The notes beneath the pieces were generated by a model that worked only from the letters and a program-made list of their open reading frames with translations, ran no database searches and was not told the origin of the DNA. A DNA stretch of 64,000 nucleotides from an uncultured Flavobacteriales bacterium (GTDB lineage: Bacteria; Bacteroidota; Bacteroidia; Flavobacteriales_G; Salibacteraceae), in NCBI GenBank assembly GCA_905181855.1, contig CAJIZE010000001.1, positions 1 to 64,000 of the forward strand. The letters run 5' to 3'. The position numbers were made by a program, and so were the translations under genes. Below, one piece after another: positions 1 through 7,063 of this stretch (positions are counted from its first letter, which is position 1; each line of letters starts with the position of its first letter).

Positions 1-859
1 GTGACCCACACAAGCAAATTTGTCCTTGGTTTCTGAAAGATGAATTTACAGTTGTGTTTAACGCATCTTCAAAGTCACAATCATCGAAAATGATATTGGG
101 GTTTTTACCACCTAATTCAAGCGATAACTTTTTGAACATTGGTGCTGCAATTTTCGCTATAGCAGCACCGGTTTGTGTTCCTCCGGTAAAAGAGATAGCT
201 TTAATTTCAGGATGACGAGTAATTGCATCACCTACACGCTCACCTAATCCATGTACAACATTCAATACTCCATCTGGCATTCCTGCTTGTTTGCACAATT
301 TAGAAAGTAAAAAGGCAGTCATTGGAGTTACCTCAGATGGTTTTGCAACAACACAGTTACCAGCAGCTAAGGCAGGAGCAATTTTCCAAGAAAAAAGATA
401 AAGAGGTAAATTCCAGGGCGAAATGCAACCAACAATTCCTATTGGATGTTTTAAAGTATAGTTAATTGCCAACTTTCCCATTGAGTGTGACTCAGAAGCA
501 TGGTGTAAAATAGCAGTAGCATAGAAATGGAAGTTTTCTGCAGCTCTTGGAATATCCACAGTTGTAGCTAGCCAAAGCGGCTTTCCGTTGTCTTTTGATT
601 CAGCTAAAGCAAATTCACTTAGGTTTTTTTCAATTAATGAAGACAACTTCAATAGAATATTAGACCTTTTCTTTGCTGACATTTCACTCCAAATGGGAAA
701 TGCTTTTTTTGCTGCTTCTACGGCTTGTTGAATATCCTCTTTGCCCGAATCAGGAATCATTGAATAGATAGCACCAGTGGCTGGTTCATAGTTTTCAATG
801 TAATTGTTGTTGTGTGGCTCTAAGAGTTTGCCACCAATTAAATTCAGAATTTTTTCCAT
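1..859 (-). CDS. Aldehyde dehydrogenase, probably 2-aminomuconate-semialdehyde type (C-terminus beyond window)
   Basis: NAD-dependent ALDH superfamily enzyme; 286 residues from the start codon are visible and the C-terminal part lies left of the window. Seen: an SPWNLPLY motif around N150, the NAD-binding stretch SFTGGTQTG near 223-231, the general base E248 in LELGGKNP, and the nucleophile in GQICLCGS (C282). The adjacent CLCGS is typical of hydroxymuconic/aminomuconic semialdehyde dehydrogenases. Family knowledge: these oxidise 2-aminomuconate semialdehyde in kynurenine breakdown. A 3-hydroxyanthranilate dioxygenase 5.6 kb away supports that substrate, but the exact substrate is inference; a betaine-aldehyde-type ALDH is the alternative. 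The start ATG at 859 is followed by the usual short N-terminal strand (MEKILNLIGG). Confidence 0.85.
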   Translation of the reverse strand, partial: MEKILNLIGGKLLEPHNNNYIENYEPATGAIYSMIPDSGKEDIQQAVEAAKKAFPIWSEMSAKKRSNILLKLSSLIEKNLSEFALAESKDNGKPLWLATTVDIPRAAENFHFYATAILHHASESHSMGKLAINYTLKHPIGIVGCISPWNLPLYLFSWKIAPALAAGNCVVAKPSEVTPMTAFLLSKLCKQAGMPDGVLNVVHGLGERVGDAITRHPEIKAISFTGGTQTGAAIAKIAAPMFKKLSLELGGKNPNIIFDDCDFEDALNTTVNSSFRNQGQICLCGS

Positions 860-870
860 ACCTCAAAACT

Positions 871-901
871 AAAAAAAAAGGGGCTGTGTAAACCCCCTTT
901 T
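871..901 (-). terminator. Rho-independent terminator
   Basis: An 8-bp stem AAAAGGGG / CCCCTTTT with a loop of about 10 nt lies between the secreted-protein gene that ends at 958 and the ALDH start at 859. Read on the minus strand it is followed by a run of nine T, so it should end the transcript of the upstream gene before the ALDH gene. Confidence 0.7.
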
Positions 902-957
902 AAACCGCCGATTCCTGTGTAAAGTGAAACCGAAATATAGATAGGTAAGAACGACGT

Positions 958-1533
958 TTAATGTTCTATTTCAGCATCAGATTTACTTATTATTATAATT
1001 TTATTCTTCGTTTTATTTTCTTTTGAATTGGTTTTAACTGTTATGCCAATGTCCTCTAAAAAATCTTCAATGTCCAATTCAATATGAACATTGTCATCTT
1101 CATTTTCTTTGTTCACGTCCATTTTTAAATTTCCGTTAAAATCAAGAATTACCTTGTCATCTTTTTCGCTTTTTCTTTCAGCAATGTAATTTTCGGCTTC
1201 TTCACCGAAATATTCTGTTTCTGTTTCGTTTCCGCCTTTATCGGTTTTTTTAACAGTAATTTTAGTTTCATTATTGCGCTCTTCAATTACAATTATTTCG
1301 ATATCGGTAGACTCAATATTGGCTTCTATTTTTTTGCCTATTTTTTCCAATGCTTTCCCTAAGTTTTCTAATCCTTTTTCTAGATCATCAAAATCAAAGG
1401 TTACCGTTTTTGAAACACTATTTTTATTGGTTTCAATTATTAAAGTATTGTCTTCTTCTTTTTTGACTTGAGCAATACAGCTAATGTTAATCAAAGTAAA
1501 GCAGATAAAGAAAAGTGTAGATCTTAGTTTCAT
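958..1533 (-). CDS. Secreted acidic protein of unknown function
   Basis: 191 residues. The N-terminus (MKLRSTLFFICFTLINISC, then IAQ) is a signal peptide; ISC looks like a weak lipobox, but Asn at -3 is atypical, so type I or lipoprotein export are both possible. The mature part is very rich in Glu, Lys, Asp and Asn, with heptad-like Leu/Ile spacing around residues 48-75 (DDLEKGLENLGKALEKIGKK), suggesting a helical segment, then alternating beta-like charged strands. I do not recognise a family. It is divergent from the sensor kinase gene at 1677 across a 143-bp gap, so co-regulation or a role as a sensed envelope component is possible but only inferred. A TAnnTTTA-like -7 element lies at 1540-1547. 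Confidence 0.65.
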   Translation of the reverse strand: MKLRSTLFFICFTLINISCIAQVKKEEDNTLIIETNKNSVSKTVTFDFDDLEKGLENLGKALEKIGKKIEANIESTDIEIIVIEERNNETKITVKKTDKGGNETETEYFGEEAENYIAERKSEKDDKVILDFNGNLKMDVNKENEDDNVHIELDIEDFLEDIGITVKTNSKENKTKNKIIIISKSDAEIEH

Positions 1534-1631
1534 GTTTTGTAAAAGTATTTATATTGTGTTTTAAGGTTGTTAAATTGACGGTAACGCCTGTTAAATAGTG
1601 TTAAAGTAGGTAAGGCGTTATATTCAAAATT

Positions 1632-1639
1632 TACATTTG
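1632..1639 (+). promoter_or_regulatory. Bacteroidota -7 promoter element (TACATTTG)
   Basis: A perfect match to the Bacteroidota consensus TAnnTTTG, 37 nt before the start of the sensor kinase gene. No clear TTG -33 box stands at the usual spacing, so strength is uncertain. Confidence 0.5.
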
Positions 1640-1676
1640 TTATAAGACTAACAACCAAAACTAAAAGTTACAGCAG

Positions 1677-3290
1677 TTGAAAAATAATTTTATTAAATTA
1701 CTTATTGTAGCGATGGCAATGGTTTTGGTTGGATTAATTTCAATTCAATTTTACTGGGTAAATAATGCCGTACAGCTTACCAAAGATGCTTTTTCAAGAG
1801 ACGTTTATGATGGATTACACGACGTTGTTAGTGTTCTAGAAAAAGATGAAGCTCTTCGTAAAATTAGGTCACACCGTCAAGGCCGAATGCTGTTTTTTGA
1901 TACTGACTCGGTTAACATTAAAGATTTATCAAGTGTTGAAGAAGAAATAAGTATTACCAAGCAAGTTGAAAGGATTGGCGAAAAAATAGTTATCGATTAT
2001 GTTGAAAAGAGCGATGATATGCAAAAAGAAGAGCATATTTCTATCGATATTGAGGAACTATTAAAAGGAGACAACACAGGGATTGACCTGAAATTTGAAA
2101 AAAGACAAGGTGAGAAATCATATATAATATCTGATTTAAAAATAGATCTAGATACCATTATGAAAAACCGACTGTTTAATAAAACAATTCTTGTAAGTGA
2201 TATTGTAAAGAGTTTGATGGAGGTCAACCTAAACGAGAAAATTGTAGACCGTATTGATTCAAAACAAGTTCAAGAAATGCTCACCCAAACATTAGAACGA
2301 AAGGGAATTTCAACTGTCTTTGAGTTTGGAGTTTTTAATTCGAATGCTGAATTGGTGCTAACCAACAACCCAAATGGCGAATATGAGTTTTTTCAAACAG
2401 AGTACTCTGCAAGACTCTTTCCAGATGATATCATTCAAGAAGTAAATTATTTGAATGTTCACTTTCCTAATCAAACAGGAGCAATTTTGAAATCCGTTGG
2501 TGGTTTATTGACCCTATCAGCCATTTTGGTTTTAGCGCTCACCTTAATCTTCTATTATGCTATTACAATAATCGTTCGACAGAAAAAGCTATCGGAAATC
2601 AGAAATGATTTTATTAATAACATGACGCACGAATTAAAAACACCAATTTCTACTATTTCGTTGGCGTGTGAAGCGTTATCTGATCCCAATATATCAAAAT
2701 CAGAAAAATTATTTAGTAGATATATTGGGTTGATTAAAGAGGAAAACTCAAGATTGGGCTCTCAAGTTGAGAATGTATTGCAATCGGCGGTTTGGGGTAG
2801 CGAGATTTTTAAGTTGAAACACCAACCGCTTGATTTAAACGCAATTGTGGCTGAGGTAACACGTAAAATCGAATTCCAAGTAACGGAAAAAGGCGGAAGC
2901 GTTTCAGTAAACATCGACACAGCAATACCTGTGTTTTATGGTGATCAAGTGCATATTACAAATGTTCTTTTCAACTTACTTGATAATGCAAACAAATACA
3001 GCAGGCTAGAACCGAAAATTAAAGTAACCACCAGATTAATTAACCATCATATAGAGATTAAAATTATAGACAATGGCATTGGTATTAACAAAGAGAATCA
3101 AAAGAAAATTTTCGATAAATTATACCGTGTTCCAACAGGAAACCGACATGACGTAAAAGGTTTTGGGTTGGGATTAAACTATGTAAAAACAATTATTGAA
3201 AAACACGGAGGTAAAATTCAGGTGCAAAGTGCAATCGGAAAAGGAAGTACCTTTATTATTCAATTGATGGAAAAGCAAAAATCAGAGTAA
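1677..3290 (+). CDS. rprX: Membrane sensor histidine kinase, RprX-like
   Basis: 537 residues, inner-membrane sensor kinase. TM1 is at about 7-28, a sensor domain of about 245 residues faces the periplasm, and TM2 is at about 276-300. HisKA carries H318 in NNMTHELKTPIST. The HATPase_c domain shows the N box (FNLLDNANKYS), G1 (DNGIGI) and G2 (GFGLGLNYVK). The start is a TTG at 1677; the first in-frame ATG would cut into TM1, so TTG is preferred. The response regulator gene follows with only one base between stop and start, so the two are translated together. Architecture and size match the RprX family of Bacteroides; the signal is unknown. Confidence 0.9.
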   Translation: MKNNFIKLLIVAMAMVLVGLISIQFYWVNNAVQLTKDAFSRDVYDGLHDVVSVLEKDEALRKIRSHRQGRMLFFDTDSVNIKDLSSVEEEISITKQVERIGEKIVIDYVEKSDDMQKEEHISIDIEELLKGDNTGIDLKFEKRQGEKSYIISDLKIDLDTIMKNRLFNKTILVSDIVKSLMEVNLNEKIVDRIDSKQVQEMLTQTLERKGISTVFEFGVFNSNAELVLTNNPNGEYEFFQTEYSARLFPDDIIQEVNYLNVHFPNQTGAILKSVGGLLTLSAILVLALTLIFYYAITIIVRQKKLSEIRNDFINNMTHELKTPISTISLACEALSDPNISKSEKLFSRYIGLIKEENSRLGSQVENVLQSAVWGSEIFKLKHQPLDLNAIVAEVTRKIEFQVTEKGGSVSVNIDTAIPVFYGDQVHITNVLFNLLDNANKYSRLEPKIKVTTRLINHHIEIKIIDNGIGINKENQKKIFDKLYRVPTGNRHDVKGFGLGLNYVKTIIEKHGGKIQVQSAIGKGSTFIIQLMEKQKSE

Positions 3291-3291
3291 G

Positions 3292-3984
3292 ATGGAAAAA
3301 GTAAAATTATTATTGGTTGAAGACGACCCGAATTTAGGAACAATTTTGAGCGAATACCTCGAGGCGAAAGGTTTTGATACCACCTTATGTAAAAACGGAG
3401 AAGAAGGGTACGAAGCCTTCACTAAAAACCAATACAGAATTTGCGTTTTAGATGTTATGATGCCTATTAAAGATGGGTTTACTCTTGCAAAAGAGATTAG
3501 AAGAATAAACCAAGAAGTACCAATTGTTTTTCTTACGGCTAAGTCATTGAAAGAAGACACCGTTAAGGGCTTTAATATAGGAGCCGATGATTACATCAAA
3601 AAGCCATTTAGTATGGAAGAGTTGATGTTGAGGTTAAACGCTATCTTAAGAAGAACTGAAGGTCAACATGCCGAATCGCAGAAAGAGGAATATAAAATGG
3701 GGTCTTTCGCTTTTAACAAACAAACACAAATTTTAAAAAGCAATATCTCTGAGAAGAAGCTTACTTCAAAAGAAAACGATTTGCTCTTTCTGCTCTGCCA
3801 AAACATGAACAATGTTTTAGATAGAACTTATGCGCTTAAAAAAGTTTGGGGCGATGATTCATACTTTAACTCAAGAAGTATGGATGTGTACATAACCAAA
3901 TTACGAAAATACTTGCGTGACGATGATAACATTGAAATAATCAATGTGCATGGCAAAGGGTTTAAGCTACTCATCAAGTCATAA
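3292..3984 (+). CDS. rprY: OmpR/PhoB-family response regulator, RprY-like
   Basis: 230 residues. Receiver domain at 1-120 with the acidic pair E10-D11-D12, phosphoacceptor D54 in VLDVMMP, Thr in FLTAKS and Lys in YIKKPF. The C-terminal winged-helix DNA-binding domain (about 130-230) has the typical LTSKENDLL and VHGKGFKL elements. It sits directly behind the kinase gene, which should be its phosphodonor. Family members control envelope and redox genes in Bacteroides; the regulon here is unknown. A strong terminator closes the operon. Confidence 0.92.
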   Translation: MEKVKLLLVEDDPNLGTILSEYLEAKGFDTTLCKNGEEGYEAFTKNQYRICVLDVMMPIKDGFTLAKEIRRINQEVPIVFLTAKSLKEDTVKGFNIGADDYIKKPFSMEELMLRLNAILRRTEGQHAESQKEEYKMGSFAFNKQTQILKSNISEKKLTSKENDLLFLLCQNMNNVLDRTYALKKVWGDDSYFNSRSMDVYITKLRKYLRDDDNIEIINVHGKGFKLLIKS

Positions 3985-4016
3985 AAAAAGGGGAGCCATT
4001 TTGTTCCCCTTTTTTT
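3983..4016 (+). terminator. Bidirectional rho-independent terminator
   Basis: Stem AAAAAAAGGGGA / TCCCCTTTTTTT with a 10-nt loop, between the convergent response regulator gene and the outer-membrane protein gene that ends at 4040. The A and T runs flank both sides, so it can end transcripts from either direction. Confidence 0.85.
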
Positions 4017-4039
4017 ATGTAAAGTTTTGTTAGTTGTAA

Positions 4040-4906
4040 CTAAAAAGCAATTCCAATACTAAAGCTAAAGGCACTGATGCTTGGCATAGATGAAGAAACC
4101 ACAACATTTGAACCTTCACCTGTTTTTTCGGCCTCGATATTAGGCACAAGAAATTGTAATGACTCTGGTAAATCAATGTTTTGGTTCTTTAATTTTTCTG
4201 ATACACCACTCCATGTTGGTGTAAATGAGCTAGTTGGTACAGCGGTTCCGACAGGAAGGTATGCTGCAGCCTCAGTTGCAATATTTTCTTTTATTAAATC
4301 AAGATCAACCAACTTACCATCTACATCAGCATTAATGGTATAGCCTCCCCATCCAATTCCAAACCACTGTATATCAATGGTAATAAATTTTGCAACAATC
4401 CACTGCGAACCTATAGCTATACCAAATCCATTTGATTTCCATTTGCCTTCGTAGTCTAAATCTACGGCATATGGAACCGTTAATAAGGATTGACCAACAG
4501 GAACATCAAATTCAGTACGATACTTGAAACCACCTTCAATACTCATACTTCTTCGTTTATAAAAAGCAGAAAGGTACAAGCCTCTTGGTGTATCTTTAGT
4601 TATTATTGGATAGAAACGTATTTCTGGGCCAAAAACAACGCCACTATTAATGGTAGGTACACCAAAATCTCCAAATGTTAAATTTGGAACATCTAAATCT
4701 GACTTTAACGTATAGCTAAAGTTTATTGAACCGGTTAGCCTTGGAATTAAAACACGTTCATACGTTAAAGGCAGGTTAATCGGTGAGTTAAGAAGTGCGC
4801 CCACTGCAGGAGCAATTGGTTTTATTTTAATCACGTTTTTTTGTGCTGTTAAAATTGAAACAGTAAAAAGTGAGGCTAAAACAAGGAAAAGCATTTTTTT
4901 ATACAT
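4040..4906 (-). CDS. Outer-membrane beta-barrel protein of unknown function
   Basis: 288 residues with a signal peptide (MYKKMLFLVLASLFTVSILTAQ). The mature part shows alternating hydrophobic/polar strands with aromatic girdles (e.g. GLYLSAFYKRR, TIDIQWFGIGWGGY) and ends in SFSIGIAF, a C-terminal strand with a terminal Phe typical of outer-membrane barrels. No enzyme motif seen. It is divergent from another barrel-protein gene at 5008. Exact family not recognised; a DUF3575-like barrel is possible. Confidence 0.7.
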   Translation of the reverse strand: MYKKMLFLVLASLFTVSILTAQKNVIKIKPIAPAVGALLNSPINLPLTYERVLIPRLTGSINFSYTLKSDLDVPNLTFGDFGVPTINSGVVFGPEIRFYPIITKDTPRGLYLSAFYKRRSMSIEGGFKYRTEFDVPVGQSLLTVPYAVDLDYEGKWKSNGFGIAIGSQWIVAKFITIDIQWFGIGWGGYTINADVDGKLVDLDLIKENIATEAAAYLPVGTAVPTSSFTPTWSGVSEKLKNQNIDLPESLQFLVPNIEAEKTGEGSNVVVSSSMPSISAFSFSIGIAF

Positions 4907-4931
4907 GGTCGTGGATTTTAAAATATCCAGA

Positions 4932-4939
4932 CAAAGATA
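4932..4939 (-). promoter_or_regulatory. -7 promoter element (TATCTTTG, minus strand)
   Basis: TAnnTTTG match on the minus strand, 25 nt before the start of the barrel gene at 4906. Part of a divergent promoter region of 101 bp shared with the gene at 5008. Confidence 0.45.
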
Positions 4940-4980
4940 TTAAATGGTCTTAAATCTTTAAATTTTCGTTGTATTTAAAT

Positions 4981-4988
4981 TAGATTTG
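4981..4988 (+). promoter_or_regulatory. -7 promoter element (TAGATTTG)
   Basis: TAnnTTTG match 19 nt before the start of the gene at 5008. A TTA triplet stands 20 nt upstream where a TTG -33 box would be expected. Confidence 0.45.
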
Positions 4989-5007
4989 GCTCTTAAAATT
5001 CTAGAAT

Positions 5008-5646
5008 ATGAAAGCTTTCTTATTATCCATTAGCATATTATTTATTTCGATAATTGGAAAATCTCAAATATCACCTGTAACCTTTGGCCCACAAATGGGT
5101 GTTAATCAAAACTCTCTTTCAGCTAGTGTCATTACATACAAAGAAAGCGCCAAAGTAGGAATGCAGGGAGGATTGTTTTTGAGGTTAACTTTAGGAAAAA
5201 TCATTATTCAGCCTGAAGCTGTAATTGGATTAAAGAGAGGTGAATTGGAATTCGCCTATACCCCTACCGGTTTAGTGCCTGGCATTAATGATGTAAATGC
5301 AACCCAGGAATTAGCGATAACTACTTTAGATGTGCCAATGATGGTGGGGTATCAATTATTAGACATACCAATCGTAAAACTTAGAGCTCTAGCTGGTCCT
5401 GTAGCATCCATTATTATGAATGAAAAGGTGTCCATTTCTAAAAACGAAGGCTTAACAGATGTTCCAGCAACTAATTTAGTTCAACTTCAAGAAGACGCCT
5501 TATGGAGTTTACAAGCAGGCTTGGGTGTGGATGTATGGAAACTTGCTGTTGATGTTCGTTATAACTTCGGGCTCAGCTATATCGATGCTTCATCAAAGCT
5601 GAAAAACAATCTGTTTACGATAAACTTAGGGTTTAAAATTTTATAA
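5008..5646 (+). CDS. Outer-membrane beta-barrel protein (porin-like family)
   Basis: 212 residues with a signal peptide (MKAFLLSISILFISIIGKSQ). The mature part has the layout of the small OmpA-like/PorT-like barrels common in Bacteroidota: GPQMGVNQNS at the N-terminus, several amphipathic strands, then LGVDVWKLAVDVRYNFGLSY and a C-terminal strand INLGFKIL. Its last six bases overlap the end of the convergent SDR gene; the shared TTATAA serves as a stop on both strands. Function unknown. Confidence 0.75.
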   Translation: MKAFLLSISILFISIIGKSQISPVTFGPQMGVNQNSLSASVITYKESAKVGMQGGLFLRLTLGKIIIQPEAVIGLKRGELEFAYTPTGLVPGINDVNATQELAITTLDVPMMVGYQLLDIPIVKLRALAGPVASIIMNEKVSISKNEGLTDVPATNLVQLQEDALWSLQAGLGVDVWKLAVDVRYNFGLSYIDASSKLKNNLFTINLGFKIL

Positions 5647-6429
5647 ACTTCCTGTTCTTCCACCATCTACCGGAAGGTTCGATCCGTTAATGTAACTGGC
5701 AGCAGGAGAGGCTAAAAAGCCTATAGCATTAGCAACCTCTTCAGGTTTACCAACTCTTTTCATCGGCACTATAGAGGCCATTGAGTTAATTACTTCTGCT
5801 TCCGATTGACCAGTTTTAGCCGCTTTATTTTGTGCTATTGAAGCCAAACGCTCCGTGTCGGTTGCACCAGGTAAAACGTTGTTTACGGTGATGTTAAATT
5901 GACCAAGTTCATTGGCTAATGTTTTACTCCAATTTGCTACAGCTCCTCTAATGGTATTTGAAACCCCCAAATTGGCCAGAGGTATTTTTACTGAAGTTGA
6001 TATTACATTAATTATTCTGCCGTAACCAGATTTTTTCATTCCAATTAGTACAGATTGCACCAAAATGTGGTTACAAATAAGATGTTGATTAAAAGCGTTT
6101 CTAAATTCTTGCACCTCCGCATTTTGCGCCAAACCACCCGGAGGGCCACCAGTATTATTTACCAAAATGTTGATGTTGTTTAATTTATCAGCGTTGTTCT
6201 TTAACGCATCTTCAAGGTTGCTTGGGTCGCTAAAGTCGGCAACGATATAGGCGTGTTTTTGATTGTTATTTGTATTTAAATCGGCTACAGCCGATACCAA
6301 CCTTGACTCGTTTCGAGCAACTAAAATTAGAGTAGCTCCATTTAACGCCATCTCTTTAGCGGTAGCTAATCCGATGCCTTGTGTGCTGCCGCAAACAACG
6401 GCTGTTTTTCCATCTAATCTTAAATCCAT
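5641..6429 (-). CDS. SDR-family oxidoreductase lacking the YxxxK pair
   Basis: 262 residues, Rossmann-fold short-chain dehydrogenase/reductase. The cofactor loop GSTQGIG (14-20), the NNTGG motif at 91-95 and the Ser motif VISTS (142-146) are present. Where the catalytic Tyr-xxx-Lys should be, the sequence reads SNTIR (157-161), so Tyr is Ser and Lys is Arg. The C-terminal GRTGSL and SYINGSNLPVDGG are typical. Family knowledge: a 3-oxoacyl-ACP-reductase-like subfamily has such SN..R replacements. It is divergent from the 3-hydroxyanthranilate dioxygenase gene (61 bp between starts), and I infer a role in the same pathway. A TTG-N17-TACTTTTA promoter lies at 6447-6474. Confidence 0.85.
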   Translation of the reverse strand: MDLRLDGKTAVVCGSTQGIGLATAKEMALNGATLILVARNESRLVSAVADLNTNNNQKHAYIVADFSDPSNLEDALKNNADKLNNINILVNNTGGPPGGLAQNAEVQEFRNAFNQHLICNHILVQSVLIGMKKSGYGRIINVISTSVKIPLANLGVSNTIRGAVANWSKTLANELGQFNITVNNVLPGATDTERLASIAQNKAAKTGQSEAEVINSMASIVPMKRVGKPEEVANAIGFLASPAASYINGSNLPVDGGRTGSL

Positions 6430-6490
6430 AAAGTTTTGGTTTTCGGTAAAAGTAACTTTTTATCTTTATCGCAAATTAACATTTGAGCTC

Positions 6491-7018
6491 ATGGAAATAG
6501 CAAAACCTTTTAACCTTAAAAAATGGATTGATAATAACAGAAACCTTTTGAAGCCACCGGTTGGAAACAAAAACCTTTATGTTGATTCAGGCGATTACAT
6601 TGTAATGGTTGTTGGGGGCCCGAATGCTCGAAAAGATTACCACTTTAATGATACCGAAGAATTGTTTTTTCAACTTGAAGGGGATATTTTGGTAACTGTT
6701 CAGCTTGATGGAAAAGCAGTTGAAGTTCCTATAAAAGAAGGAGAGATGTTTTTGTTACCATCAAACATCCCTCATAATCCAGTAAGGCCAGCAAATTCTG
6801 TTGGCTTGGTGGTCGAAATTAAAAGGAAAAAACAACATACCGATGGTCTTTTGTGGTTCTGTGATAATTGCAACAACAAACTTTATGAAAGCTATTTTCC
6901 ATTGTCGAACATAGAGAAAGATTTTCTGCCGGTTTTTAAGAAATTTTATAGTTCTGAAGAGCTAAGAACTTGTAAAAAGTGTAACAATGTAATGGAGGTT
7001 GACAAGCGCTTTGTTTAG
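6491..7018 (+). CDS. 3-Hydroxyanthranilate 3,4-dioxygenase
   Basis: 175 residues, cupin-fold non-haem Fe(II) dioxygenase that opens the ring of 3-hydroxyanthranilate to 2-amino-3-carboxymuconate semialdehyde in kynurenine breakdown or quinolinate/NAD synthesis. All catalytic residues known from the Cupriavidus enzyme are in register: Fe ligands H51, E57 and H95, substrate residues R47, R99 and E109. The C-terminal rubredoxin-like second iron site is present (CDNC near 127-130 and CKKC near 162-165). The frame is open further upstream, but the ATG at 6491 gives the family's normal N-terminus and length. The full name is certain from sequence; whether it feeds catabolism or NAD synthesis depends on neighbours outside the window. 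Confidence 0.95.
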   Translation: MEIAKPFNLKKWIDNNRNLLKPPVGNKNLYVDSGDYIVMVVGGPNARKDYHFNDTEELFFQLEGDILVTVQLDGKAVEVPIKEGEMFLLPSNIPHNPVRPANSVGLVVEIKRKKQHTDGLLWFCDNCNNKLYESYFPLSNIEKDFLPVFKKFYSSEELRTCKKCNNVMEVDKRFV

Positions 7019-7037
7019 AAGAAATACAATAACTTTG
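7012..7037 (+). promoter_or_regulatory. Promoter TTG-N16-TAACTTTG
   Basis: TAACTTTG at 7030-7037 matches TAnnTTTG, with a TTG about 16 nt upstream. It lies 26 nt before the PurF-like gene start at 7064. The -33 box overlaps the end of the dioxygenase gene. Confidence 0.5.
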
Positions 7038-7063
7038 TATCTCTTTTTTGAGGGAAAAATTTC

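Noticed and set aside
6263-6490. Upstream extension of the 3-hydroxyanthranilate dioxygenase frame
   Set aside because: It runs antisense to the SDR gene, and the ATG at 6491 gives exactly the family's N-terminus and catalytic residue numbering.
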